The notes under the pieces: model-generated
The model's database searches: none
Told to the model about the DNA's origin: nothing
Seen by the model: the letters and a program-made list of their open reading frames with translations, nothing else
Position numbers and translations under genes: made by a program
Source of the DNA: Rhizophagus irregularis
Lineage: Eukaryota > Glomeromycota > Glomeromycetes > Glomerales > Glomeraceae
Reading direction: 5' to 3'
Assembly (NCBI RefSeq): GCF_026210795.1
Contig: NC_089449.1
Span: 3,162,001-3,226,000 of the forward strand
DNA length: 64,000 nt
Shown: positions 20,901 to 31,976 of the stretch, piece after piece
How positions within the stretch are numbered: the stretch's first letter is position 1
How the letters are laid out: each line of letters begins with the position of its first letter

Positions 20901-23835
20901 TTAAATTATACAATCCAAACACTCAGAATTATTTTGATATAAAATTTCAGTAAGCAAGCGGCTTGTATAATATGCTTGTGGATGAGTTTGTGAAACAGAA
21001 ATATTAGCTTGTTCTTGTGTCAAAACTCTATTTGCTTTTATAAATTCATGCATATCATTTTTTAATTGACTATCAATATTAGGAACTTCATATCTTGGTT
21101 CATCTTCACCATTTAATTTATAATATTCATTAATACATCTAAGCCATTCAGATATAGTATTTTCAATAATTACTATATTTGGTCTTTTGGAAGGATCTGA
21201 ATCCCAGCACTTTTTCATCAAATCTATATAACATTTTGGAGTATTTTTTATAATTCCAGGGCGATCTCCTTCACAAATACTTAAAATAAGTTCAACATCA
21301 TGTGCTTTATTATTAAATGGAGGAATACCTGATGTAAATTCCCACATCATCATTGAGAAACTATAGATATCACTTGCTGGAGTATAAGGGTTGTTTCTTA
21401 ATATTTCAGGTGCCATATAAGGTATAATTCCATAAACTTTATCAATTTTATCATCAGAATTTTGTATAGGTTTGCATAATCCTAAATCAATAATATATAT
21501 TTCATTATAATCATCTGATATTAAGATATTACCATCATGAAAATCACAATGAGTAAGTTCTGATTCATGTATTACTTTAAGTCCTAAAATAATTTTTTTC
21601 AATAATTGCAATTTAGTTTGCCATTTAAATTTAACTATATTAGATAAACATTTTTTCAAACTTCCATTTTTTGCATAACTCATTATTATCACATAATTTA
21701 AATTATTTAGATCTTGAGAAATTCCAAAGAATTGAATAAATTTTGAAAATGATTTTTTCTGACAATTATAATGATGTTTCCACTATATAGAGTAAATATT
21801 TAAAATCATTAATCTATAAGATAAAATAAAATATACAATTAGTACCTAATAAATAAAAATACTATACCTCATCTAAAAATTTATCACTTAAACTTGATGA
21901 AGTATTAAGATTTTTAAGAATAACCTCATATTCAGTCCATCTATTCCATTGTTGTTCATCAAAGTTCCAACTATCAATAGGTCCATCTAACCAGATAGCC
22001 CTATAAATTTCACTAAATCCTCCTTTATCATAATAATTAATATTATTCAATTTATTATAAGGTATCCATTCTAAAACTTCATAATTACTTTTAGCATTTA
22101 GTTGTGCTTCTTGAATAAATTTATCAATAAATTTATTTTTACTAGTCCATTTTGAAAAATCTTGCTGAAATTGATTAATATTACATTGTTGGCACCATTT
22201 GTGATCAATATATGGTTGATTGCATTCCTTACATAATAAGTTGTTAATTTTAAAAGTATCAGGAGTTATTTTGTGCCAATAAAAGGCTTTTTCCAAGTCC
22301 TTTGCTATTCCTTCACCATTTTCGTAACATAAGGCAAGACTGTGCATTGACCTTTCATAACCCTTCTCTGCCCCTTTCTGAAACCAGTGAAAGGCCATCC
22401 CCAAGTCCTTCGCTGTCCCTTTACCATTTTTGTAACATAAGGCAAGACTATGCATTGAACTTTCATGATCCTTCTCTGCCCCTTTCTGATACCAGTAAAA
22501 GGCCATTCCCAAGTCCTTTGCTATCCCTTTACCATTTTTGTAACATAAGGCAAGGTTGTGCATTGACCCTTCATAACCATTCTCTGCCCCTTTCTGATAC
22601 CAGTGAAAGGCCATTCCTAAGTCCTTTGCTATTCCATTACCATTATCATAACATAAGGCAAGGTTGTACATTGACCCTTCATGACCCTTCTCTGCCCCTT
22701 TCTGATACCAGTAAAAGGCCATTTCTGAGTCCTTTGCTGTCTCTTTACCATTGTGGTAATATAAGGCAAGACTGTACATTAACCTTTCATGACCCTTCTC
22801 TGCCCCTTTCTGAAACCAGTGAAAGGCCATCCCCAAATCCTTCGCTGTCCCTTCACCATTTTCATAACATAAGGCAAGGTTATGCATTGACCCTTCATGA
22901 CCCTTCTCTGCCCCTTTCTGATACCAGTGAAAAGCCATTCCCAAGTCCTTTGCTGTTCCTTCATTATTGTAGTAACATAAGGCAAGACCATGCATTGACT
23001 CTTCATGACCCTTCTCTGCCCCTTTCTGAAACCAGTGAAAGGCCATTTCCACGTCCTTTGCTATCCCTTCACCTTTATTGTAACAAAAGGCAAGACCGTA
23101 CATTGACTCTTCATGACCCTTATCTGCCCCTTTCTGATACCAGTGAAAGGCCATTCCCAAGTCCTTTGCTGTCCCTTCACCTTTGTAGTAACAAAAGGCA
23201 AGATCATGCATTGACCTTTCATGACCCTTATCTGCCCCTTTCTGATACCAGTGAAAGGCCATTCCCAAGTCCTTTGCTGTCCCTTCACCATTATAGTAAC
23301 GTAAGGCAAGACTGTGCATTGACCTTTCATGACCCTTTTCTGCTCCTTTCTGATACCAGTGAAAGGCCATTCCCAAGTCCTTCACTGTCCCTTCACCATT
23401 ATAGTAACATAAGGCAAGACTATGCATTGACCCTTCATAACCCTTTTCTGCCCCTTTCTGATACCAGTAAAAGGCCATTCCCAAGTCCTTCGCTGTCCCT
23501 TCACCATTATAGTAACGTAAAGCAAGACTGTGCATTGACCTTTCATGACCCTTTTCTGCCCCTTTCTGATACCAGTAAAAGGCCATTCCCAAGTCCTTCG
23601 CTGTCCCTTCACCTTTGTAGTAATGTAAGGCAAGATTGTGCATTGACCTTTCATGACCCTTCTCTGCCCCTTTCTGAAACCAGTGAAAGGCCATTCCCAA
23701 GTCCTTTACTGTTTCTTTGCCATTGTAGTAATGTAAGGCAAGATTGTGCATTGACCTTTTATCACCCTTCTCTGCTGATTTTTCTAACCAATTAATGTTA
23801 TTACTTGAATCTTTGATATTAGTAGAAATTGACAT
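20901..23835 (-). CDS. Sel1-repeat protein kinase (TKL-like)
   Basis: Two exons on the minus strand, 23835-21868 and 21782-20901, joined by an 85-bp GT-AG intron (phase 0), encode 949 aa. Residues 16-519 are 14 Sel1-like repeats of exactly 36 aa (W-Y/F-QKGAEKGHE..SMH.LAL.YY..G.G.AKDLGMAFH). A CxxC...CxxC segment follows (C535, C538, C548, C551), as seen ahead of many Glomeromycotina kinases. The kinase domain runs from about 600: glycine-loop DKGGFSEIYRA, VILK lysine at 641, HCDFHDGN catalytic loop (D736), DLG in place of DFG (D755), APE at 780-782. The HRD arginine is replaced by C, and the catalytic Asp and Asn are kept, so activity is plausible. The order, repeats first and kinase last, is notable because in related fungi I expect kinase-first arrangements (recollection). 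Sel1 repeats usually scaffold signalling complexes. Confidence 0.9.
22279..23790 (-). repeat. 108-bp tandem coding repeats (14 Sel1 units)
   Basis: Fourteen head-to-tail units of 108 bp lie inside exon 1 of the kinase gene. Many are nearly identical in DNA, including silent sites, which suggests recent expansion or gene conversion. Units differ mainly at the GHE-R/G/E-SM and Y-x-NG-x-G positions. Copy number is likely to vary between nuclei or strains (inference). Confidence 0.9.
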
Positions 23836-24265
23836 TATTAATAAATAGTTTTATTTGTCAACAATTTAAAAAATTTAAATTTCTAAATGGTGCATTTCAA
23901 AAAGAAAGGGTCCTTTTTTTAATACTGTATATTCTATGTTTCACTGCACTGTTGTACATTCACCGCATTTCACTGCATTGCAGTTCATTATAACAAAGTT
24001 ATATCCATTGCAAATCAATTTCTTATGAATAATGGTTGTTTATATAAAGATTTGGGAAAATTGGATGATAATTTATGCCGAATTGGCTGAAATTGCATAA
24101 TAAAAATTTCTAACTATAAATATATTAGCATTTTTATGCATACTTAAACAAAGTAGGATTTTAATAAATATAACTTCAAATCTTTTGGTTTAGGTAATAA
24201 TTTATACATATGGAAATCATACTAATTTAAGTATAATTTAATTACCAATCAATGAATAAGCCGAT

Positions 24266-25020
24266 TCTCAGCCAGAGCGACGGAACTGAAAAAGACATAA
24301 AAAATTTATTAATAACTTAATATTACTAATCCCGACGCCAAAGGAAACTGAAGCTATTTAACGTAATGCCACAGCAATAATCATAGCAACGAACCGATCC
24401 TAAAAAAAAAAATCCTGGAGCTGACCGAACCTACTAAAAGAAATCAACCTGACGCCAATAAAAATCATTACCAGCAGAGTCCAACTGAAATCTAAAAAAC
24501 AAATGAAAAGAAAATAATTTAATATTATAATCGCCTGATGCCAAAAGAAACTGAAGCCACTTACTATAATATCGCAGCAGCAATCAACCAATAAAGATTC
24601 CAAACCTAAAAGAAAAGAAAAAAAAAGTCAAAAAGTAATAGTAATAGTAATATTACAGCGTCAAAAAAAAAATCAGCCAATTACCATTGGACTGCAGTAC
24701 CGCAGCAGAATATCTAAAAAAAATGAAAAGAAAATGACAATTAGTAATAATTTTTAATATTACTAATCGCCTGACGCTAAAAGAAACTGAAGCTATTTAA
24801 TGTAATACTGTAGCAAGCTATCGCAGAACGAACTGATCCTAAAAAAAATCCCAGAACTGACTGAATCTAAAAGAAAAAGAAAAAAAAAAGTATTAATAAT
24901 AGTTAATATTAATAATTAACCCTACGCCAATAAAAAATCATTAGTTAGACTGCAGCGCTGCAACAGAATCTGATCCTCAGCAAGCAGAGACGGAACTGAA
25001 TCTGAAAGTAAAAAAAGGAA
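24266..25020 (+). repeat. Degenerate ~200-235-bp tandem array
   Basis: The phrase GAAACTGAAGC with a following TAT-TAATGTAAT...GCAGCA block recurs at about 24348, 24548 and 24781. A second module (ACGCCAATAAAAATCATT... GCAGCAGAATCTGA) alternates with it at about 24452, 24660 and 24922. AGA-CGACGGAACTGAA-like phrases occur near both ends (24285 and 24985). No ORF is maintained. It may be a worn satellite or the interior of an old element. Confidence 0.6.
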
Positions 25021-25409
25021 AGAATATTAGTAATGTATGGTCAACCAGCAGTTGAGTGGTGTATGCTATTAAAATTGTATTGAGTATAGAGTAGGTATGT
25101 AAGACGAAAACCAGTTGTGTAGGATCAACTACTTGTGTGATGTATGATGAAAAAATGACCCGTGTATAAAATACACCACAGCTTATCTTTGCTTATATAT
25201 AGGACGAAATTTCATAATTACATGATATAATATTATATATATATTTATATAGTCAGACTTAGTGATGCCGACTAACTGAATCCAAATGTTAAAATTGTTT
25301 TTACATTTATTATTTTAGTATTAGCTAATTATTACAATTATAAAAGCTATAATTTTTTTTAAGAAAAATTTTTTATATTTAATAAAAATGAACAAATCGG
25401 TACTATTCA

Positions 25410-25680
25410 TTGCTGACTTAGTCAAAAAACTTGTTGTCACCTGGCAACTTTGAAGTGCAGAAACATTGATCAGGAGGGGAAAGGGAAGGAAAAGCGATAG
25501 AGGGGAAAGGGAAAGGGAAAGGGAAAAGAATGAGGGAATTAAGAAAGGGAAAGGGGAATAAGGAAAGCGAATGAGAGAGAGAAGGGAAAAGAAGGTGAAA
25601 GGGAAAGGAAAGGAAAGGAAAAGAGGAAAGGGAAAAGAGGAAAGAATGAAGAATAAGGGAGAGAGGAAGGGGAAAGGAAG
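25410..25680 (+). mobile_element. Repeat family copy 1: conserved head plus purine tail
   Basis: A ~65-bp head (TTGCTGACTTAGTCAA, CTTGTTGTCACCTG, AGTGCAG, TTGATCAGGA) is shared with 28574-28650. It is followed by ~205 bp of nearly pure purine (GGGAAA-type repeats) and then an AT stretch. The shared order of head, microsatellite and AT end in two places suggests a short interspersed element with a simple-sequence tail. No target-site duplication was identified. Confidence 0.55.
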
Positions 25681-26814
25681 TATAAAAATTTATATTATGT
25701 AAATTTTTTATTACCATGCGGATTTTAAAATTGCATCAACGATCCGATTAAACCATCATGTAATACATGTAATATTGATCAAAATGTAACACTACATTTG
25801 AGTCATAGTTTCAAAATATCAAATTATTTTATTTATATAAATCTCATTTTTGAACATTTTTTTTTCTATGGTTCTGCAGTTTTTTTTAATAAACTGTTAA
25901 CCTTGATGAGGTATCTCTCTCGTATAAAAAGAGTTTGTTTTGCAGTTTTATTAGTAAAACCGCCCATTTACGATGTCTAGGTTTTACATCTGGTTACCAG
26001 TGTAATGAAAATGGTTGAATTTACTAGACTATATGTATAATATAATATACATAATGTGATTGTAGACGACCTTGGTTTATTGGAAACGTGATAAACCCAT
26101 AGCATATGCCCTCTGTCTCCCGGCTGGTCAGCCCTGTGTTTGCCGATTGGTGTTTGAAGTCACAGCTCTAGTTAGTTTCTTCCATATTATTAAGGTGTTT
26201 CTCTTCTTTTAACCTGTTTCTTTTCTTTCTCCTATGTGTTTAAAAGATTAAGAAAACAGATATCTAAGTTTTTTTTTAAATCTTATCCTAGTGAAGAGCA
26301 TAACTGTGCTTCGGCTAGTTCGATTCTAGTCTAAGATCACATTAAAATCTTTTTTTTTTGAACCATTTTAGGGCCCTTATCAAAATTTTTGAGTCGACTT
26401 TTGGTAAATGAAAAGGTGAACAAAAACAGGTCTTTATTTAAAATATCAAATCCTATAATTAAAATCTCATCTCCCCTTTTTTCACAAAATTTTTCCGGTA
26501 AAAATATATATATAATATATATATGTATATATTTTAAACAATTTGCTTGTAAATATTCTGCATCATATTATACAATGACTAATATATTAACAGACCAAGA
26601 AATAATTTTATTTCTACTACCTTTCCAATATCGTATCTATTGATATTTTAAGATTAAATACTTAAATCTATTAGCTAAAATTTATTTCAGAAATAAATTT
26701 ATTTTCATTTACTGTAAAAAAACTTACACCTGATTGACTTTATATAATCATCATAAATAGATTAGGGATCCTTACAAATTCTTTTAACTGTGGTCTCTTA
26801 GTCTTCTCTACTAT
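25681..26814. other. Intergenic; GC-richer patch near 26.1 kb
   Basis: No gene recognised. The stretch at about 26095-26180 is clearly less AT-rich than its surroundings (CCCTCTGTCTCCCGGCTGG) and may be part of an old element. ORFs at 25798-25980 and 26389-26643 lack coding character. Confidence 0.35.
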
Positions 26815-27096
26815 ATGAAATTTATTAAATTTGTTAAAGGTTATGGTGAACGTTACGCTGGTATTCTTTTCTGGACTGCTATGGTCGTGTGTTCGAATAT
26901 TGTTGCTTGAGGATTATTTGGACGAGAAGTCGAAAGTTGTGGCTTTTTTTTTACCTTGTTATCTTATTTTTATAATTGGTTTCTTTTTCTCCTAGATTCA
27001 TCAAATGAAACCACAACCTGTTATTTAGATACAATTTTTTTTTATTATATCATAGTTCGAATAATCATTCCGGATCAGTTTAATGTGAATGTTTGA
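26815..27096 (+). pseudogene. Possible remnant of a membrane protein frame
   Basis: A 94-codon frame from ATG 26815 to TGA 27096 has one internal TGA at 26908-26910. The text on both sides is of similar hydrophobic character (YAGILFWTAMVVCSNIVA, then GLFGREVESCGFFFTLL and FYNWFLFLLDSSNE). TGA in place of TGG would fit the context. No family identified; it may be chance. Confidence 0.25.
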
Positions 27097-27515
27097 AATA
27101 TATATATATATATAAATTCAGTATCGAATCATTGAAATAATCAAACATGCGGAACATAGTGGGTTCGTATTATCACTATTATATGGTTTGATGGAATAAG
27201 AAAAAAAATCAAGGGTAAGATACATACAGTGTATAACACAGGAATTTTTTCGTTAAAATATTGAAAGGAACGATTTACAAAAGTGAAGAGCATATTATTC
27301 TATGCGGTACGATTTCTCCAATAATTAAGGTACGTGTAGTATTGTAAATTCCGATTAATAATTCCAAATTTATTTTTCGGTTAAAAATCAGTGAAAAGAA
27401 AATCCGTGAGCGATCAATAAATCATTTGTTGTTTGTTGAGGAAGGGCTGCGGGTTTAGACAGTGTCCTACATGGAAATAAAAACCCATGAAAATGACGTG
27501 ATAATAATATGAACC

Positions 27516-27742
27516 CAAAATTTACTCGAAATTTTAAATGATGAAGAATATTATGATATTACTATTGAAGTTGGTAACGACCCTTATATAAAATTATTTC
27601 ATGCTCATATGGTTATTTTACATTATCGTTCTCCTTATTTACGAAGAATTTTATCAACAAATAATAAAAAGAAAAATGATGACATTTTATCACATATTAA
27701 ATTACCAAATATTTCGCCTGAAATTTTTCAGATTATCTTAAG
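27516..27742 (+). pseudogene. BTB-domain exon fragment
   Basis: From CAA 27516 the frame reads QNLLEILNDEEYYDITIEVG, then HAHMVILHYRSPYLRRIL and IKLPNISPEIFQIILR, the start of a BTB/POZ domain as found in the large BTB-TLDc and BTB-Kelch families of Glomeromycotina. A stop lies directly upstream in this frame and no start codon precedes it, so the 5' end is truncated. The fragment ends at a splice-donor-like AG/GTAAGG (27741-27748), the expected end of an exon. No YIYGG-type continuation appears in the following kilobase. BTB proteins usually act as Cul3 adaptors; this copy is not functional. Confidence 0.8.
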
Positions 27743-28573
27743 GTAAGGGAATTCATAACAGATAATACTTAATGATTGATACTTTTTAAATAAAAAATTT
27801 TTTTTTTATATATAAAATTAATTTCACTTTTAATTTTTAATGATGTTCTAAATATATAACTATCAACACTAACCCCAATGAATCCACTGAGGAGTCGTTC
27901 CTTTGACGTATGAAAAAATTAAGCTAAAAAAAATTATAATAATGTTTCAAAAGTTTGATGAAAAATCAAAATTTTATGTATAAAAAAAAATTTATTTAAA
28001 TAAGTTTCGAAGGTTCAAACCTCTTAAAAAAATCACTCGAAACTTTATGTATAATTTGAAACTTATCAAAAAAAGATGATTTTTAATAGTATATGATATC
28101 ATGAATATCGCGTAATACACGTGATTGGTACGCGAGATTGGAGTAGGCACATAATAAGAAAACAATGTAAACTATGTAAAATTTTGATTTTCTATGATGA
28201 TAATAGATATTTTAAACGCCTAAAATTTGTTTGTTCGATTTATTATGAATTCGCCTCGTAAAATCTCTAAAAAAAAAAATAAATAAATAAAATACTAATC
28301 AAATTAATCTCAAAATTCTTTCTAAAGTACACGACGATTGTAAAATCTATTTTTTTTTTTTTGAGCAAAAGAAATAATAATAAATAAAAGAAATATTGAT
28401 TTTATTGTTTACTTTATAAAAAAAAATACCAATTGAAACACCACTAAATAAATTTATCAAAAAATTTAAAAATTGAATGAGTTTTTAATAATCAGAATAA
28501 TGGTTATTAAATACATTGTTGGATTTTATTTATACAATATAAGAACAATTTAAAAATATGACGGTTTATATTG
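27743..28573. other. Intergenic, no gene seen
   Basis: AT-rich sequence after the BTB fragment with several A- and T-runs. I find no further BTB exon. Confidence 0.5.
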
Positions 28574-28975
28574 TTGCTGACTTAGCCAAGTCTTTAAAAA
28601 CTTGTTGTCACCTGATCACCAACGTTGAGGTGCAGCAACTTTGATCAGGACCTCGAAAAAAAGGGAAGAGAAAAAGACGAGAAAGGGAAAGGGAAAGGAG
28701 GAACGAGAGAGGGAAAAGGAAGGGGAAAGAGCGAGGGAAAACAAAACATATACCACACATACACCCACACACAACACATCCACGCACCCAAACACCCAAA
28801 CACCACACACACTCACGCCCACACCTACACACACAACACACCCACACACACCCACACACACCCACACACACCCACACACACCCCTCACACCCACACACCT
28901 AACACACCTAACACACCTCACACCACACACACACAAGAACGAAGGGAAAGTAAAGATATTTATATATATTTTTTT
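28574..28975 (+). mobile_element. Repeat family copy 2: head, purine tract and CA-rich tract
   Basis: The head at 28574-28650 matches 25410-25475 (TTGCTGACTTAG, AACTTGTTGTCACCTG, AGGTGCAG, TTGATCAGGA). It is followed by ~95 bp of purine-rich AAGGGAAAGGGAAAGG-like sequence, then ~190 bp of CACACCCACACA-type repeats (28745-28935), a short purine stretch and an AT tail. The minus strand of the CA part is G-rich and could form unusual structures. Overlapping ORFs on both strands here are simple-sequence artefacts. Confidence 0.6.
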
Positions 28976-28989
28976 TTTTAAGATAATAA

Positions 28990-29593
28990 ATTGATTAGTC
29001 ACAACTCCTTAATTGTCATACTGATGTTTGTCGGTCTAATCCACATTAAGATTATGTAATGGCATGAGTAAATTTTTTTGTATGATTAAATTTTTATTCA
29101 TATGACTGATATGACTATATGAGTAATAGTATATATCTCCGATAATTTATGACTATCAAATGAGTAATTTTTCATTTCTCATTACATTTAATAAGAACTA
29201 TTTCAATCAACGTTGGTCACACTACTTACTTTTATATTGTATGTGCTAAATATCACCATACGTCACTCAATGACCGATTTAAAAATATAACTTAAAATAC
29301 TTTTATCATTTATAACTCATTTAATAATGTACCATTAATATATATATTACATGTACTTTAAGTAGTGTAAAGTTCAAAAACTTTGAAATTTATATATCTA
29401 TATTTTATTATTAATGTTCATAACTTCTAAGTCGTATTAACATATTAATATAATAACTAATTTTTTTTAATAAAAAGCAGCGCTACAAATACGAACCGGT
29501 CGTAATTATAAATGTAACCCGTCTTTCTGCGTCACCTCTCACTTTAATTTACCAATAACTATTTTAAATAATAATATAATAATAATAAATTAA
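28990..29593. other. Intergenic, no gene seen
   Basis: AT-rich spacer downstream (3' side) of the permease pseudogene. ATGAGTAAT-type words recur but no structure is clear. Confidence 0.45.
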
Positions 29594-31106
29594 TTAATTA
29601 AAATCATAAGGTTTTTCATTTTCATCCGCTATTCTCATAATAGCAGCTTCTCTTTGATCTTTTATAGTACCCCACCAGTAATAAAAGGAATACCAACATG
29701 TTAAAGCAACAAAAAGAAATCCATAACTAATAAAGTATCGGAGCTAATTGTTGAGCCGTTTTTTCTCTAGATCGCAATTTGGTTTATCTTTAGGACATTC
29801 AACATTAACAACAAAAGAAAACACTAAAATGAATAAACCTGCTAATATAAAAATTATTGCAAAAGGTAATGGAACTTTATATTCTCGAGTTATATTTGAA
29901 AATAGGCTAGAATTTTCATTTAATTTTTTATCATTAATATCGAATTGTTTTTTCTTCAATTCATTTTTTTTATTACACCGAATTAACTATAATTTATAAA
30001 TTAAATTTTAGTTTTTTAATCTTTTAGATTATATAAAAATTATCAATGAAACACATACCAATAAACCTATACCAGTAGCGAAATAAAAAATCCAATAACT
30101 ATACATTGAAAAAGTTGAAATTAACGTAAAACTTGTAATAGTAAAACTACTTCCAACAAACAATATAATAAATGAACACCAAATAAACTGTAATAATAAA
30201 GCATTTATTGGTGTATTAAAATATTGATTCCGGGTTCTTAATTCTTTCGAGTATTTTGGGAAAAATCCGATGCTGCTACTGCGACAATAACTCTTGATTC
30301 ACTAAAATTTTTTTATTAAACACAAATTTGTTAGTATTATTATCAATATAAAGGAAAAATAATATTAATATTAATCATATAATTTTTACCTCCACACTCC
30401 TGCTGCTGCGGTACCTATTACAGAAAGTACAATCAGAGCGGTAAAAAGTCTTACGACTAGGTTTACCAAAAAATCTATAAAAGAATGTTGCGGCTATAGT
30501 TTCATCTATGTTATTATTATTTGATATAGATTCTTGTGGACAACTGAAATAAATGCATACGAGAAGATCTAAAACGGTTACGGTACATACATACTGTATA
30601 TGTATATAAATGAATTAGAAATTAGAATATTATTTACTGTACATACACATTAATGTAACAATTCCGACACTGATACTATTACTGAAAATAAGTTTTTTTT
30701 CCCGGTTTTCGGAATTCATTTAGCGAGTCTATAAAAATAAACAATTTCATTATTGATAACGAATACATTAATTAATTTTTTTTTAAAAAAAAATTTAAAT
30801 GACTTACAATTCAAAGTATTCCATCCATCATAACTAAACATAATCTATAAAATGAAATAATAATTAAATTTATTTACGAATAAAACCATAAAAATCACAA
30901 ACGTGTATACTTACTAATAAATTGGAAGAAGAATAAGCTGAAATATTCGTATCACCATTTATTGGATGTTCCGACTTACAGACCAATTCGATGCAGATCT
31001 ATAAATGACAGCTAGGGATTGATTTGTATAATTAGCCCATCTATTATTAATCATATGACAAATTGTTATAATAAGCACATATACGACTGCCAATATTTTT
31101 GTAAAC
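29594..31106 (-). pseudogene. Broken amino-acid permease (APC superfamily, LAT-like)
   Basis: Minus-strand exons are visible with GT-AG borders: 31106 onward (ILAVVYVLIITICHMINN, RWANYTNQSLAVIYR), then LFSYDGWNTLN near 30828-30862, ELR-PGKN near 30700, FFYRFFGKP and ALIVLSVIGTAAAGVW (30398-30530), SRVIVAVAASDFFPKYSKEL (30230-30305), FNTPINALLLQF, and MYSYWIFYFATGIGLL, KVPLPFAIIFILAGLFILVF and WYSFYYWWGTIKDQREAAIM to the stop at 29594. The SYDGW block and the order fit L-type amino-acid/methionine permeases. The copy is disabled: a 1-nt deletion after FGKP (about 30463), a short T-run in SDFFPK (about 30268), a frame change near NWSVSR (about 30970), further changes in the ELR-PGKN exon, and a TAG at 29744-29746 in the last exon (or two compensating indels around it). 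No 5' exons are visible upstream, where a MITE lies. Confidence 0.7.
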
Positions 31107-31301
31107 CTAATAAAATAAATAAAAATCTTGGATTAGTCCTTTTAACAGTTGATGTTACTTTAACGCGACAATAATTAAACATTCTTATTACCGATGATCT
31201 AAAAATCTCAGAAATCACAATAAAAAGGATTATGCGATATTTTCTTTTTAACGATTAATTTTATTTAAATATCCAAATTATTAAGAATTTTTAACCATAT
31301 A

Positions 31302-31974
31302 CAGTGGCGGTCAAAAGTATTGCATCACTTTTGACCTAAATTTACAACATGAATTACAATGATGATTATAATAAATTTATATTTATTTTAAAGCTTGAAT
31401 CTTAAAGAATATATTGCAATTATTTTTTCGTCCAATTCATAGTGAAATCTTATATAAATTACATAATTTACAAAAATGTGAATTTTTGACTTTTTATTGA
31501 GAATAGCTACGACAAAATAAATGCCAGAATTTGATTCCTTAAGTGATATATAGTTCATATTCCAATAATTGTAATGGTTGAGCCAGTAGTTATGGAGAAA
31601 TTAGCTTTAAAAATCGGTAAAAATTAAGGTTACACATATGTAAAATGGCGATTTTCAGTATTTTTCATGATTTTTAAAGGCCGATTTCTCCACAACTACT
31701 GATTCAATTGTTACAATTTTTGAAATACGAATTATAAATTACTTAAAGAATCATATTCGGGCATTTATTTTATCATAAATATTCCCAATAAAAAGTCGAA
31801 AATTTAAATTGTTGTAAATTATGTAATTTATACAAGATTTTACTATGAATTGAACAAAAAAATAATTGTAACATATCCTCTGAGATTCAAGGTATAAAAT
31901 AAATATAAATTTATTATAACTATCATTTGTAATTTATAGTGTAAAAGGCGATGCAATACTTTTGACCGCCACTG
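31302..31974. mobile_element. 673-bp fold-back MITE, Tc1/mariner type
   Basis: The element begins CAGTGGCGGTCAAAAGTATT and ends with its reverse complement; the perfect terminal match is about 25 bp (through GCATC). TA flanks both ends (31300-31301 and 31975-31976), the target duplication of Tc1/mariner elements. The arms continue to pair almost to the middle: for instance ATAAATGCC...TTGATTCCTTAAG and ...GGAGAAATTAGCT in the left arm mirror AGGCCGATTTCTCC...AAAGAATCA...GGGCATTTAT in the right arm. The transcript would fold into a ~300-bp stem. No ORF is present, so it is non-autonomous. It lies 195 bp upstream of the first visible exon of the permease pseudogene. Confidence 0.92.
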
Positions 31975-31976
31975 TA

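Noticed and set aside
22779-23654. Three 75-90-codon minus-strand ORFs in another frame
   Set aside because: Out-of-frame readings of the same Sel1 repeats.
22302-23795. 497-codon plus-strand ORF
   Set aside because: It is the antisense shadow of the 108-bp Sel1 repeats; the repeat unit lacks stops in that frame, so it stays open by periodicity.
26270-26345. tRNA-like piece with a T-arm-like CTAGTTCGATTCTAG
   Set aside because: A matching acceptor stem can be drawn, but only ~27 bases remain for D and anticodon arms, too few for a tRNA.
28608-29002. Four overlapping ORFs on both strands (C/V/G-rich or T/H/P-rich)
   Set aside because: Translations of the CA/GT and purine simple sequence, not genes.
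29744-29999. 83-codon plus-strand ORF opposite the permease
   Set aside because: Antisense shadow of the last permease exon.
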